Shown here one piece after another: positions 42,789-53,208 of a stretch of DNA of 64,000 nt (position 1 is the first letter of the stretch; each line of letters starts with the position of its first letter). The stretch lies in assembly GCF_001570405.1 (NCBI RefSeq), contig NZ_BBYM01000011.1, positions 62,001-126,000 on the forward strand, given 5' to 3'. The notes below the pieces were generated by a model that saw only the letters and a list, made by a program, of their open reading frames with translations, searched no databases and had not been told where the DNA came from. This DNA comes from Microtetraspora niveoalba. Lineage in GTDB: Bacteria; Actinomycetota; Actinomycetes; Streptosporangiales; Streptosporangiaceae. Both the position numbers and the translations under genes were made by a program.

Positions 42789-45700
42789 TCAGAGGGTGAT
42801 GCTCCAGGAGTCCAGGGTGCCCTGGTAACCGAGGTAGACGTCCTCGATGTCGAGCACCCACGTGCCGGACGCGTTCTGGTTCACCGGGACCGAGAAGGTC
42901 CTGGTGCCGTACGGGGTGCAGGTGGTGCCGCCGTAGGCGTCCACGACGTACCAGGTGCCGTTGGGCCCGCGGAGCCAGATGTCCAGGTCCTCGGCACAGG
43001 CGTGGCTGATGGTGAGGGAGAGCTTGACCGGCGACACCGCCGCGCCCGACGCCGTCGAGGTGATCGTGCTCTGCGCGTTCGACCAGTCCCGGATGGCGAC
43101 GCGGGTGTTGTTGGTGAACGTCCTGCCGCCCGTGGTGCCCTGAACGGTCAGCGCGTACGTGGTGGTGCGGGTTCCGGTCTCACCGGTGCCCGTCACCGTC
43201 ACCGTGTACGAGCCGGCCGGCGTGGTGGCCGAGGTCGAGATCGTCAGGGTGGACGAACCGCCCGAGGTCACCGACTGCGGGGAGAACGAGGCCGTTGCTC
43301 CCGTCGGAAGGCCGCTCGCGGAGAGGTTCACCGTCTGCGCGGTGCCCGCCGTGGTGGTCGTGCCGATCGTGGAGGTGGCCTGCGCGCCCGCGTTCACCGT
43401 GCCGGCCGCCGGGTTCGCGGAGACCGAGAAGTCGCGCGTCGGCGGCGTGGTGGTGCCGACCGACTGCTTCCAGACCGCGTACATGGCCGCGTCGGCCGCC
43501 CGGTCGAGGACGGTGTCGTTGATGTTGCTGGTGGTGTCGCACGAGGAGTGATAGCAGGAGTCGTACGCCCGGTTCGCCGTGCCGCCCCACTTGGCCGCCT
43601 GCGCCGTCGTCTTGGTGTCGCTCGCGCCGGCCGCCACGCCGGAGCTGGCGATGCCCGCGTTGCTGAAGGAGGCGTCGTCGGAGCGGTTGGCGCCCTCGGT
43701 GTTCTCCTCGGGCTGGAGGCTCAGCTTGTCGTAGAACTCCTTCAGGTACTGCGCGCCGGTGGTGGTGATGTTGTTGATGAAGTAGCCGCCGTTGGGCGAG
43801 CCCACCATGTCGTAGTTGTAGTAGACCTTGATCTTCGACCGCTCCGTGGAACTGAGCGAGTTGACGTAGAACGCGGAGCCGTTCAGGCCCTGCTCCTCGT
43901 CGGTCCACCAGCCGAACCGCACATGCTTGGCCAGATCGGGGTTCTTGCTCGCCAGGGTGAGCGCGACCTCCAGCAGGGCGGCCGAGCCCGAGCCGTTGTC
44001 GTTGATGCCGGGTCCGGCGGAGACGCTGTCGAGGTGGGCGCCGGACATGATGACCTGGTTCTCGTCACCGCCCGGCCAGTCGGCGATCAGGTTCGGGCCC
44101 GCGCCGCTGGTGCAGCGCGAGGTGCAGCTCTGCCTGGTCACGGTGTAGCCGGCGGCCTTCAGCTTGTCCTCGACGTACTGCACCGACTGCAGGTAGCCGT
44201 TGCCGGTGGACCTGCGGTTGCCGCCGTTGCTCGTGGCGATGGTCTGGAACTGCGTCAGATGGCTCTTGACGTTGGTGAGGCTGACGTCCGGCGGCTCACT
44301 GCCGCCCGGCCCCTGCCCCACCTGCAGGCCGTACGTGGTGCTGTGCGAGGTCGAGCCGGTCCCCGTCACCGTGATCTGGTACGACCCCTGCGCGGTGGAG
44401 GAGCCGACGGACAGCGTCAGCGTCGAGGAGCCGCCCGACGTCACCGACGACGGGTTGAAGGACGCCGTGACGCCGCTGGGCAGGCCGGACGCGGAGAGGG
44501 TGACCGTCTGGGCGGAGCCCGAGGTGGTCTGCGTGTTCACCGTGACCGTCGCCTGCCCGCCGGGCTGCGCGCTGCCCGACGTCGGGGTGAGCGTGAGCGA
44601 GAAGTCGCCGGTGGCGGTGCCGCAGGCGGGCTCGTTCGACGCCGCGGCCACGCTGACCGCGCTCCACGCCGCCTTGGTGGTGGTGCACTCGGGGCTGTTC
44701 GCGCCGAACAGCTCGATGGCCGCCGCCACGGACGCGGCGCGGACGTTGGTGTAGCGCCAGGTGGACGTCTTGCGGTTCAGCGCGCCCATGAAGATCTTGC
44801 CGGCGTTCTGGATGCCGACGCCGGTCACCGACGAGGGCCCGCCGGAGCAGATCGGGCTGGACGGCTTGCCGCCGCCGGGGTTGCTGCCCTCGGCGAGCAG
44901 GTAGAACCAGTGGTTCAGCGGCCCGGCCGCCGAGTGGACCTCGGTGTTCGGGATCGAGGACGAGTAGCAGTTCGGGTCGCTGAGCGCGCCCGGGTTGTAC
45001 ATGTTGCGGATCGGGCCGTCGCCGACGAGGTCGACCTCCTCGCCGACCAGGTAGTCCGGCGGGTCGTTCGGGTTGTTCGCGTAGTGCTCGGTCAGCACGC
45101 CGAAGATGTCGCCGGTGGCCTCGTTGAGCCCGCCGTTCTCGTTGCCGGAGCCCGCGCCGCCCGACGTGGTCTGGAAGATCGCGTGGCCGAACTCGTGCGC
45201 GACGACGTCGATGGGGGTCGCCTGCCGGGCGTTGTCCTGACTGTGGCCGAAGTTGGTGTAGCTGCCGTTCCAGTACGCGTTGACGTCGTTGAGCCCGACG
45301 CGGGCCGGGAAGCCCCTGCCGCTGCCGTTGATGCCGTTGCGGCCGAGCCAGTCGCGCAGCATGTCCCACTCGCGCTGCACGCTGTAGAGGGCGTCCACGC
45401 AGGCCGTCTCCAGGTTGGTGCCCGAGCCGTTGCCCCACGCGTCGTCGGTGCCGGTGTAGGCCGAACCGGTCTGGCCGCCGCACTGGATGCCGGGCCTGCT
45501 CGTGTCGGTCATCGAGTACGAGGTGCCCGAACCGCTCGTGCCGATGGTGACCTGACCGTAGTAGTAGCCGTTGCCCGTGCCCTCGCGGACCAGGTCGTAG
45601 GAGTCGGCGACCTCGCCGGTGCGGGCGTCCACGAAGACGTGCTGGACGCTGGGCCTGCCGTCGGCCAGTCCGGAGACGGTCGCCTCCCACGCGAGCCGCG

Positions 45701-46223
45701 GCTTGTCGCCCCACGCCAGCACGACCAGGCGCGGCTCGGCCGAGTCGTCCACGCGGGACAGCCTGGACTTCGCCGCCTCGACGGCCCGGGTGGCGCTGAT
45801 CTCGGGCTTGGTCGGCACGGCGGCCTTGATCGGTCCCGTCGCCGCCACGGTGTCGCGGACGTGCCCCGCGGCATCGGTCACGACGACCGCGTCGCCGCCG
45901 ACCATCGGCAGTCCCTTGTACGTGCGCTCATAGGCGACGAAGTACATGTCGCCCGCGCTCGGTGTCACCGCCGTGCGGCGGTACGCCTCGTCGGGTCCCC
46001 TGCCGAGGTCGTCGAGCCCGTTGGCGACGGCCTTGTCCGCCACCGCCGCGGCGAGCGACGCCGGGTCCGCGGCGGCGACCACCGCCGGGTCCGCGGTGAT
46101 TCGTTCGGGGGCCCTGTACCGGTCCTTCCCGGGTCCGGGAGGGGCGGCGCCGGCGGGTGAGGCCAGCAGAGCCATCGACGCGGCGGTCGCCACGCCGACG
46201 GCGGCCGCGAGTAAGCGTTTCAC
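42789..46223 (-). CDS. Secreted fusion of M4 metalloprotease and M28 aminopeptidase with Ig-like and P domains
   Basis: A 1144-residue secreted protein with two different zinc peptidases in one chain. Order: signal peptide (1-27); FTP/PepSY propeptide (about 75-205); M4 thermolysin-like domain with His343-Glu344-x-x-His347 (VAHEFGHAIF), zinc ligand Glu368 in GGLNEATGD and catalytic His430 in VHSAAGPLNHWF; Ig-like domain 1 (about 540-635); M28 domain with zinc ligands His730 and Asp742 (GAHLDSVS, INDNGSGSAALLE), Glu776/777 (TDEEQGLNGS), Asp805 (YNYDMVG) and His892; Ig-like domain 2 (about 930-1027); and a proprotein-convertase P-like domain (1035-1144). Both active sites look complete. The two Ig-like domains share ASGLPxGxTASFxPxSVTSGGSSTLT, a recent duplication. 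GTG start has AAAGGAG 9 nt upstream. Combined endo- and aminopeptidase action on extracellular protein is the likely job. Confidence 0.93.
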   Translation of the reverse strand: MKRLLAAAVGVATAASMALLASPAGAAPPGPGKDRYRAPERITADPAVVAAADPASLAAAVADKAVANGLDDLGRGPDEAYRRTAVTPSAGDMYFVAYERTYKGLPMVGGDAVVVTDAAGHVRDTVAATGPIKAAVPTKPEISATRAVEAAKSRLSRVDDSAEPRLVVLAWGDKPRLAWEATVSGLADGRPSVQHVFVDARTGEVADSYDLVREGTGNGYYYGQVTIGTSGSGTSYSMTDTSRPGIQCGGQTGSAYTGTDDAWGNGSGTNLETACVDALYSVQREWDMLRDWLGRNGINGSGRGFPARVGLNDVNAYWNGSYTNFGHSQDNARQATPIDVVAHEFGHAIFQTTSGGAGSGNENGGLNEATGDIFGVLTEHYANNPNDPPDYLVGEEVDLVGDGPIRNMYNPGALSDPNCYSSSIPNTEVHSAAGPLNHWFYLLAEGSNPGGGKPSSPICSGGPSSVTGVGIQNAGKIFMGALNRKTSTWRYTNVRAASVAAAIELFGANSPECTTTKAAWSAVSVAAASNEPACGTATGDFSLTLTPTSGSAQPGGQATVTVNTQTTSGSAQTVTLSASGLPSGVTASFNPSSVTSGGSSTLTLSVGSSTAQGSYQITVTGTGSTSHSTTYGLQVGQGPGGSEPPDVSLTNVKSHLTQFQTIATSNGGNRRSTGNGYLQSVQYVEDKLKAAGYTVTRQSCTSRCTSGAGPNLIADWPGGDENQVIMSGAHLDSVSAGPGINDNGSGSAALLEVALTLASKNPDLAKHVRFGWWTDEEQGLNGSAFYVNSLSSTERSKIKVYYNYDMVGSPNGGYFINNITTTGAQYLKEFYDKLSLQPEENTEGANRSDDASFSNAGIASSGVAAGASDTKTTAQAAKWGGTANRAYDSCYHSSCDTTSNINDTVLDRAADAAMYAVWKQSVGTTTPPTRDFSVSANPAAGTVNAGAQATSTIGTTTTAGTAQTVNLSASGLPTGATASFSPQSVTSGGSSTLTISTSATTPAGSYTVTVTGTGETGTRTTTYALTVQGTTGGRTFTNNTRVAIRDWSNAQSTITSTASGAAVSPVKLSLTISHACAEDLDIWLRGPNGTWYVVDAYGGTTCTPYGTRTFSVPVNQNASGTWVLDIEDVYLGYQGTLDSWSITL

Positions 46224-46582
46224 GCTGTCGTGCTCCTTTCGGCGGCTTCCCCGGGCCCGGCCACCGGTGAGCCCGCGCCGGACGGCGCGGGCCGGGGGCA
46301 CGCGGTGACGAGACGGGGAATCGGGGGGTGAAAGAACATGACGACGAGGTGAGCGAACGGTTTCGCACCTCGTTGCCGCCAGACGCTAAGCGCCGTGCCG
46401 CCGCGTGGAAATCCGTATGGGCATCGGTAAGCGATACCGATAATTCGCCGGCCCTGGTCACGGTGATCGAACCATGACGGGGCGCGTGCGGTCCGAACGT
46501 GAGACCGCGGGCAGGGGGGAGCCCCCCGAGAGCGAGGATCGCGCCTCCGGACGGCCGGGGGCGCACCGTTACGCTGGCCGGT
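46224..46582. other. Divergent regulatory gap between protease and adenosyltransferase genes
   Basis: No gene. The gap holds an inverted repeat ATCGGTA-AGCGA-TACCGAT at 46423-46441 and an imperfect one near 46349-46372 (AGGTGAGCGAA and TTTCGCACCT). The AT-rich part around 46405-46450 is probably the protease promoter, which would leave it a long leader of over 150 nt. Confidence 0.5.
46423..46441. promoter_or_regulatory. Operator-like inverted repeat upstream of the fusion protease
   Basis: Perfect 7-bp arms ATCGGTA and TACCGAT with a 5-nt spacer in an AT-rich context, about 200 bp before the protease start. The regulator could be the convergent LAL protein, but nothing proves it. Confidence 0.5.
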
Positions 46583-47176
46583 ATGACGCGTGCTGACAAC
46601 GACAAACCGGTCGTCCTGTCCAAGATCTACACGAAGACCGGTGACGACGGGACCACCACTCTCGGCGACATGAGTCGTACGACCAAGACCGATCCCCGGC
46701 TGGCCGCCTACGCCGACGTGGAGGAGGCCAACGCCGCGCTCGGCGTCGCGCTCGCCACCAAAGAGCTGCCCGGGGACATCCCGGCCGTCCTCCGCCGCGT
46801 GCAGAACGAGCTCTTCGACCTCGGCGCCGACCTGTGCGCTCCTGTCAAGGAGAACCCGGAATATCCTCCGCTGCGGGTGGAGGAGTCCTACATCACCTGG
46901 CTGGAGGAGCAGTGTGACCGGTTCAACGCCGACCTGAAGCCGCTGCGCAGCTTCATCCTGCCCGGCGGCACACCGGGCGTCGCCTTCCTGCACCTCGCCC
47001 GTACGACCGTCCGCCGGGCCGAGCGGTCCGCCTGGGCCGCGCTCGAGGCCCACGACGACGTGAACCCGCTCGCCGCGAAGTACCTCAACCGGTTGTCGGA
47101 CCTGCTGTTCATCCTGTGCCGCGTCGCCGCCGCCGGCCAGGAGATCCTCTGGGTCCCCGGCGCCTCACGCCACTGA
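46583..47176 (+). CDS. PduO-type cob(I)yrinic acid a,c-diamide adenosyltransferase
   Basis: A 197-residue trimeric enzyme that transfers the adenosyl group of ATP to cob(I)alamin, making the cofactor used by IcmA and methylmalonyl-CoA mutase. The ATP-binding N-terminus IYTKTGDDGTTTL is the PduO hallmark; RTTKTDPRLAAYADVEEANAALG, seen as DPRLAAYADVEEANA, the FILPGGTPGVAFLHLARTTVRRAER region (FILPGG, RTTVRRAER) and NRLSDLLFILCR complete the fold. The ATG begins MTRADNDKPVVLSK. Its TGA stop is the first base triplet of repeat copy B. Confidence 0.95.
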   Translation: MTRADNDKPVVLSKIYTKTGDDGTTTLGDMSRTTKTDPRLAAYADVEEANAALGVALATKELPGDIPAVLRRVQNELFDLGADLCAPVKENPEYPPLRVEESYITWLEEQCDRFNADLKPLRSFILPGGTPGVAFLHLARTTVRRAERSAWAALEAHDDVNPLAAKYLNRLSDLLFILCRVAAAGQEILWVPGASRH

Positions 47177-47435
47177 AGGCGCCCCGAGAGCCCGCGCGAG
47201 CACCATCAACGATTACGGCGCCCGGCCATCACGCGAGGGGCGCGGCGGTGTCTGGCCTGAGGAACGAGTGGGGAGCGAGGGACGAGCGACCCCGCGAGGG
47301 GTGAGCGACTCCGCGAGGGGCGCGGCGGTGTCTGGACTGAGGAACGAGCGGGCGAGGAACGAGTCCCGAGTGACGAGGGAAGACACCGACTGAAGGCGCC
47401 CCCGAGCCCGCGCGAGCGAAGCGAGCGCAAATAAG
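47173..47435 (+). repeat. Dispersed intergenic repeat, copy B (with internal duplication)
   Basis: Fills the whole space between the adenosyltransferase stop codon and the stop codon of the convergent DUF2550 gene. Same family as copy A at 24432-24619: end repeats of CGAGCCCGCGCGAGC type, the block GGCGGTGTCTGGACTGAG, the arms CGGTGTCT (47326-47333) and AGACACCG (47381-47388), and an end GCGAGCGAAGCGAGCGC followed by AATAA. An 80-bp internal segment starting GCGAGGGGCGCGGCGGTGTC is present twice in tandem (from 47233 and 47313), which makes this copy longer. Confidence 0.85.
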
Positions 47436-47834
47436 CTACGCAGCGTCGAGGTAGGCGCTGGGTGGGGCGGATTCGAGCCAGGCGAGGAAGCCGGTCAGGG
47501 CGTCCTCGCTCATGGCGAGGACGAACGGGCCGCGCTCCGCGGAGAACTCGACGGCCCAGTAGCCTTCCGGTCCCTCGCCGCTGCCGAGCCTTCTCCTCCG
47601 GGAAACCGTGAGGCCGCGCCTCGCGATTGCGTGGCGCGGCCTCAGGCGGAGTCCGAAGAACGGGATCCAGTGGAGCTCTCCCCCGGCGTAGCGGGCTACT
47701 CCGGCTTTCCAGCCCTGGTTTCCCGTGCGTACCCGGCAGACGACAGTGCCCCGGCTGAAAGCCAGGGCGACACCGCGTACGACGAGGAGGGCAGCGACAA
47801 GGGATACGCCTGCGAGAACGTCCAGCGCCGTCAT
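47436..47834 (-). CDS. DUF2550 family membrane protein
   Basis: A 132-residue protein with an N-terminal transmembrane helix (VLAGVSLVAALLVVRGVALAF) and a soluble domain (CRVRTG.., WKAGVARYAGGELHWIPFFGLRLRPRHAIAR in sequence, seen as GVARYAGGELHWIPF). It regularly follows atpC in actinobacteria and is probably the last gene of the ATP synthase operon here (23 bp after atpC). No function is known. Confidence 0.9.
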   Translation of the reverse strand: MTALDVLAGVSLVAALLVVRGVALAFSRGTVVCRVRTGNQGWKAGVARYAGGELHWIPFFGLRLRPRHAIARRGLTVSRRRRLGSGEGPEGYWAVEFSAERGPFVLAMSEDALTGFLAWLESAPPSAYLDAA

Positions 47835-47857
47835 CGCCGCCCTCCTTCACACAAGAA

Positions 47858-48259
47858 TCAAACCTCTTCCCCGGCCGCACGCAGCCGGGCTCTGGCACGC
47901 TTGGCCGCGAGCCGGATGTCCGCGTCCTCCTGGCCGGCCTCGATCGAGGACTGCGCCCTCTGGAGGGCGTCCCTCGCGGCCGCGACGTCGACCTCGGAGC
48001 CGAGCTCGGCCGCCTCGGCCAGGATCGACACATCGTTGCTCGCGACCGAGATGAACCCGCCGTGAACAGCGGCGACGAGGTCGCTCTCGCCACCGCGCTT
48101 GACGCGAAGCACACCGCCCTCGACGAGGACGCCGAGCACAGGAGCGTGTCCCGGCATAATACCGATCTCGCCGTCCACGGTCTTCGCAATCACCATGTCG
48201 GCCTCGCCCGACCAGATCTCACGTTCCGGCGACACGACGCCAACGCGAAGCTTTGCCAC
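47858..48259 (-). CDS. atpC: ATP synthase F1 epsilon subunit
   Basis: 133 residues; central-stalk subunit that couples rotation and inhibits ATP hydrolysis. Beta-sandwich start MAKLRVGVVSPEREIWSGEADMV, with GEIGIMPGHAPVLG typical, and a C-terminal helical part (DALQRAQSSIEAGQEDAD). GTG start with GGGAG upstream. Gap to atpD 68 bp. Confidence 0.97.
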   Translation of the reverse strand: MAKLRVGVVSPEREIWSGEADMVIAKTVDGEIGIMPGHAPVLGVLVEGGVLRVKRGGESDLVAAVHGGFISVASNDVSILAEAAELGSEVDVAAARDALQRAQSSIEAGQEDADIRLAAKRARARLRAAGEEV

Positions 48260-48327
48260 TTCTGGCTCCCTTTCGATAGACGCCTGTACGGCTCACGCGG
48301 AGCCGCACAGGCGTCGGAGGCGTCGTC

Positions 48328-49764
<1,437 letters not shown>

Positions 49765-50667
49765 TCACTCTTTCCCCGCTGCGGCGTCAGCGAGCGCGTT
49801 GGCGCCACCGACGATCTCGCTGATTTCCTGGGTGATCTCAGCCTGCCGAGCCTGGTTCATCTGCATGGTGAACACGCGGATGAGCTCGTTGGCGTTGTCG
49901 GTCGCCGACTTCATGGCCCGGCGTCGCGACGCCTCCTCCGACGCCGCGGACTGGAGCAGCGCGCTGAAGATGCGCGACTCGACGTACCGCGGGAGCAGCG
50001 AGTCGAGCACCTCGGCGGCGTTCGGCTCGAACTCGAAGTACGGCGGGATCGTGTCGTCGGACTCGGCCTCCGACTCGACGACCTCCAGCGGCAGGATGCG
50101 CCTGACCACGACGTTCTGCGTGAGCATCGAGACGAACTCGGTGGAGACGATGTGGATCTCGTCGATCCCGTTCTCCTCCTTGAACGACTCGATCAGCGTG
50201 TCGGCGATGGTCTTGGCGTCGGCGTACGACGGCCGGCGCGAGAAGCCCTCCCAGCGACCGCCCATCTCGCGGCCGCGGAAGGTGTGCCACGTGACACCCT
50301 TGCGGCCGACGACGAACGGAACGGCCTGGATGCCGCGCTCCTCCAGGAGGCCCCGCAGGGCCTCCGCCTCACGGAGGACGTTGGCGTTGAAGCCGCCGCA
50401 GAACCCGCTGTCGCTGGTGAGGATCAGCACGCCCGCGCTGGTCGGCTTCTCCTTCTCGACGGTCAGCGGGTGGTCGACGCTCGCCGTGTTGCTGACGACG
50501 CCGGACACCGCCCGCGTGATCTCCTGCTCGTACGGCACCGCCGCCTGCATGCGCTGCTGCGCCTTGACGATGCGCGACGAGGCGATGAGCTCCTGCGCGC
50601 GGGTGATCTTCGCGGTGGACTTGACCGACGTGATCCGCCGCCGCAGCAATCTCAGCTGGGCACCCAT
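49765..50667 (-). CDS. atpG: ATP synthase F1 gamma subunit
   Basis: 300 residues; the rotor shaft. N-terminal helix QLRLLRRRITSVKSTAKITRA (in part TSVKSTAKITRAQELIASS) and C-terminal helix RRRAMKSATDNANELI..MNQARQAEITQEISEIVGGA are the coiled-coil shaft. It has a short acidic insert (ESEAESDDTIPPYFEFEP) in the globular domain, as seen in other actinobacteria. 3 bp from atpA. Confidence 0.97.
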   Translation of the reverse strand: MGAQLRLLRRRITSVKSTAKITRAQELIASSRIVKAQQRMQAAVPYEQEITRAVSGVVSNTASVDHPLTVEKEKPTSAGVLILTSDSGFCGGFNANVLREAEALRGLLEERGIQAVPFVVGRKGVTWHTFRGREMGGRWEGFSRRPSYADAKTIADTLIESFKEENGIDEIHIVSTEFVSMLTQNVVVRRILPLEVVESEAESDDTIPPYFEFEPNAAEVLDSLLPRYVESRIFSALLQSAASEEASRRRAMKSATDNANELIRVFTMQMNQARQAEITQEISEIVGGANALADAAAGKE

Positions 50668-50670
50668 GGG

Positions 50671-52320
50671 TTACTTCTTCTCGGACTTGCGGACGTGCTT
50701 GACGATCTTCTCCTGGCCGACCTCGCCGGCCTCGAGCGCCTCGACCGGCACGTCCCTGACCAGCAGTTCGCCGGACGAGGTCGTGAAGCCCTTCTTGAAC
50801 TCGGTGATCGCGTCCTTGAGGCCCGTGATCGCGTCGTCCGAGAGCTCCTTGGTCTCGCGGATGCCGTCGAACACGCCCTTGTGCTGGCTGCCGAGGTAGT
50901 CGAGGAACTCGCTCTCGAAGCGGCGGATGTCCTCGACCGGGACGTCGTCCAGCTCACCGGTGGTACCGGCCCAGATGGAGACGACCTCCTGCTCGACCGG
51001 GTAAGGGCTGTACTGCGGCTGCTTGAGCAGCTCGACCAGGCGCTGGCCACGCTCGAGCTGGGCCTTGGAGGCGGCGTCGAGGTCGGAGGCGAACGCGGCG
51101 AACGCCTCCAGGTCGCGGTACTGGGAGAGCGCCAGACGGAGCGTGCCGGCGACCTTGCGCATGGCCTTGGTCTGCGCGGAGCCACCGACTCGGGAGACCG
51201 ACACACCGACGTTGATGGCGGGGCGCACACCGGCGTTGAACAGGTCGGTCTCGAGGAAGACCTGGCCGTCGGTGATCGAGATGACGTTGGTCGGGATGAA
51301 CGCCGACACGTCGTTGCCCTTGGTCTCGATGATCGGCAGGCCGGTCATCGAGCCGGCGCCCATGTCGTCGGAGAGCTTGGCGCAGCGCTCCAGCAGACGC
51401 GAGTGCAGGTAGAAGACGTCACCCGGGTACGCCTCGCGGCCCGGCGGGCGGCGCAGCAGCAGCGAGACGGCGCGGTAGGCGTCGGCCTGCTTGGTCAGGT
51501 CGTCGAAGATGATCAGGACGTGCTTGCCCTGGTACATCCAGTGCTGACCGATGGCGGAGCCGGTGTACGGAGCGATGTACTTGAAGCCCGCGGGGTCGGA
51601 CGCCGGAGCGGCGACGATGGTGGTGTACTCCATCGCGCCCGCCTCCTCGAGGCGGCCCTTCACCTGGGCGATGGTGGAGCCCTTCTGGCCGACGGCGACG
51701 TAGACGCACCGAACCTGACGGCTCGGGTCACCGGAGAGCCAGTTCTCCTTCTGGTTGATGATCGTGTCGACGGCGATCGCGGTCTTGCCGGTGCCACGGT
51801 CACCGATGATCAGCTGGCGCTGGCCGCGGCCGATCGCGGTCATGGCGTCGATCGCCTTGATGCCGGTGGCGAGGGGCTCCTTGACCGGCTGGCGCTGCAC
51901 GACCGAGGGGGCCTGCAGCTCCAGGGCGCGCAGGCCCTCGGCCTCGATCGTGCCCTTGCCGTCCAGCGGGTTGCCCAGCGGGTCGACCACGCGGCCGAGG
52001 TAGTTGTCGCCGACGGGAACGGAGAGGACCTCGCCGGTGCGGCGGACCTGCTGCCCTTCCTCGATCTTGCTGAAGTCGCCCAGGATAACGACACCGATCT
52101 CCCGGACGTCCAGGTTCAGTGCCAGGCCACGCGTGCCGTCCTCGAACTCGAGCAGCTCGTTCGCCATCGTCGAGGGCAGGCCGGAGACATGGGCGATGCC
52201 GTCGCCACAGTCGACGACGGTCCCGATCTCCTCGCGCGCGGCACCTTCCGGCTCGTACGCCTGGACGAAGCGCTCAAGCGCGTCCCGGATCTCGTCCGGC
52301 CGGATCGTAAGCTCCGCCAT
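50671..52320 (-). CDS. atpA: ATP synthase F1 alpha subunit
   Basis: 549 residues; the non-catalytic nucleotide-binding subunit. P-loop [14 protein letters not shown], arginine-finger region [28 protein letters not shown] and a C-terminal extension ([13 protein letters not shown]) of about 40 residues beyond the E. coli subunit, as in mycobacteria, where the extension limits ATP hydrolysis. Confidence 0.98.
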   Translation of the reverse strand: MAELTIRPDEIRDALERFVQAYEPEGAAREEIGTVVDCGDGIAHVSGLPSTMANELLEFEDGTRGLALNLDVREIGVVILGDFSKIEEGQQVRRTGEVLSVPVGDNYLGRVVDPLGNPLDGKGTIEAEGLRALELQAPSVVQRQPVKEPLATGIKAIDAMTAIGRGQRQLIIGDRGTGKTAIAVDTIINQKENWLSGDPSRQVRCVYVAVGQKGSTIAQVKGRLEEAGAMEYTTIVAAPASDPAGFKYIAPYTGSAIGQHWMYQGKHVLIIFDDLTKQADAYRAVSLLLRRPPGREAYPGDVFYLHSRLLERCAKLSDDMGAGSMTGLPIIETKGNDVSAFIPTNVISITDGQVFLETDLFNAGVRPAINVGVSVSRVGGSAQTKAMRKVAGTLRLALSQYRDLEAFAAFASDLDAASKAQLERGQRLVELLKQPQYSPYPVEQEVVSIWAGTTGELDDVPVEDIRRFESEFLDYLGSQHKGVFDGIRETKELSDDAITGLKDAITEFKKGFTTSSGELLVRDVPVEALEAGEVGQEKIVKHVRKSEKK

Positions 52321-52343
52321 CTCTCTTCTGTCTCCCTATTCGC

Positions 52344-53153
52344 CTAGCCGGCCAACCGGCGGCGTACTTCTTCGATACGTCCTGCGATGGTGTTGTCGAT
52401 CAGGTCGTCGCCGATCCTGATCGAGAAGCCACCGAGCACCTTGGGGTCCACCTCGACGTTCAGGTGGACGTCACGTCCGTACGTGCCGCGAAGCCAGGCG
52501 GCGAGACGCTGCTTCTGGGTCTCGTCGAGCGGCACGGCGCTGCGCACCACTCCGACCAGGCGTTCCCGCTGCTGGGCGACGATCCAGCCGTACTCGTCGA
52601 GGCCCGATTCCAGGCTACGTCCTCGCGGGTGCGCGGCGAGCTGGGTGACCAGCCGAAGAGTCGTCGGCGCGGTCTTGCCGGACAGCAGCGAGGTGAGCAG
52701 CTCCCGCTTGCGGTCGCCCGGCACGGCGGCGTCGTTCAGCGTGCGCCGCAGTTCCGGGTTGGCCGCGAGGATCCGGCCGAAGCGGAAGAGCTCGTCCTCG
52801 ACGTCGTCGAGCCGGCTCTGGCTCTCGGCCTCGGCGGAGGCGGCGATCACGGAAAGCCGCTCCAGCGCGTCGGCCATGTCGCCCGGGCGGGACCACTTGG
52901 CCTCGGCGGAGGCGACCACGGTCTCCATCGTCGCCGCGCTCACCTTGCCCGACAGCAGCGACCGCACGACGTCGGCCTTCTGCGCGGCCGGGCGGGCCGC
53001 GTCGGAAAGGCCGCGGCGCAGGCCGTGCTCGCGGTCGAGCAGGCCGGCGACCGCGATGAGCTCGTCCGCGAGCGTGCCCAGGTCCGCGGACCCGGCCACG
53101 CTGTTGAACCGCTCTTCGACCTCGGCGAGCGAGGTCCTGCTCAGACCTCTCAT
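52344..53153 (-). CDS. atpH: ATP synthase delta subunit
   Basis: 269 residues; connects F1 to the peripheral stalk. The C-terminal conserved block is VRSAVPLDETQKQRL, HLNVEVDPKVLGGFSIRIGDDLID (seen as DPKVLGGFSIRIGDD) and AGRIEEVRRRL. It is about 90 residues longer than E. coli delta, as usual in actinobacteria. 23 bp before atpA. Confidence 0.97.
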   Translation of the reverse strand: MRGLSRTSLAEVEERFNSVAGSADLGTLADELIAVAGLLDREHGLRRGLSDAARPAAQKADVVRSLLSGKVSAATMETVVASAEAKWSRPGDMADALERLSVIAASAEAESQSRLDDVEDELFRFGRILAANPELRRTLNDAAVPGDRKRELLTSLLSGKTAPTTLRLVTQLAAHPRGRSLESGLDEYGWIVAQQRERLVGVVRSAVPLDETQKQRLAAWLRGTYGRDVHLNVEVDPKVLGGFSIRIGDDLIDNTIAGRIEEVRRRLAG

Positions 53154-53208
53154 CTGCCGATCACCGCCCCTCCTTCGCCGCGCTCAGCGCGTCGGGTTCG
53201 CCGCGTCA

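Noticed and set aside
43002-46160. 1052-codon open frame on the plus strand opposite the fusion protease
   Set aside because: Arg/Gly/Val-rich shadow frame without a signal peptide or motif; the minus strand encodes intact catalytic sites.
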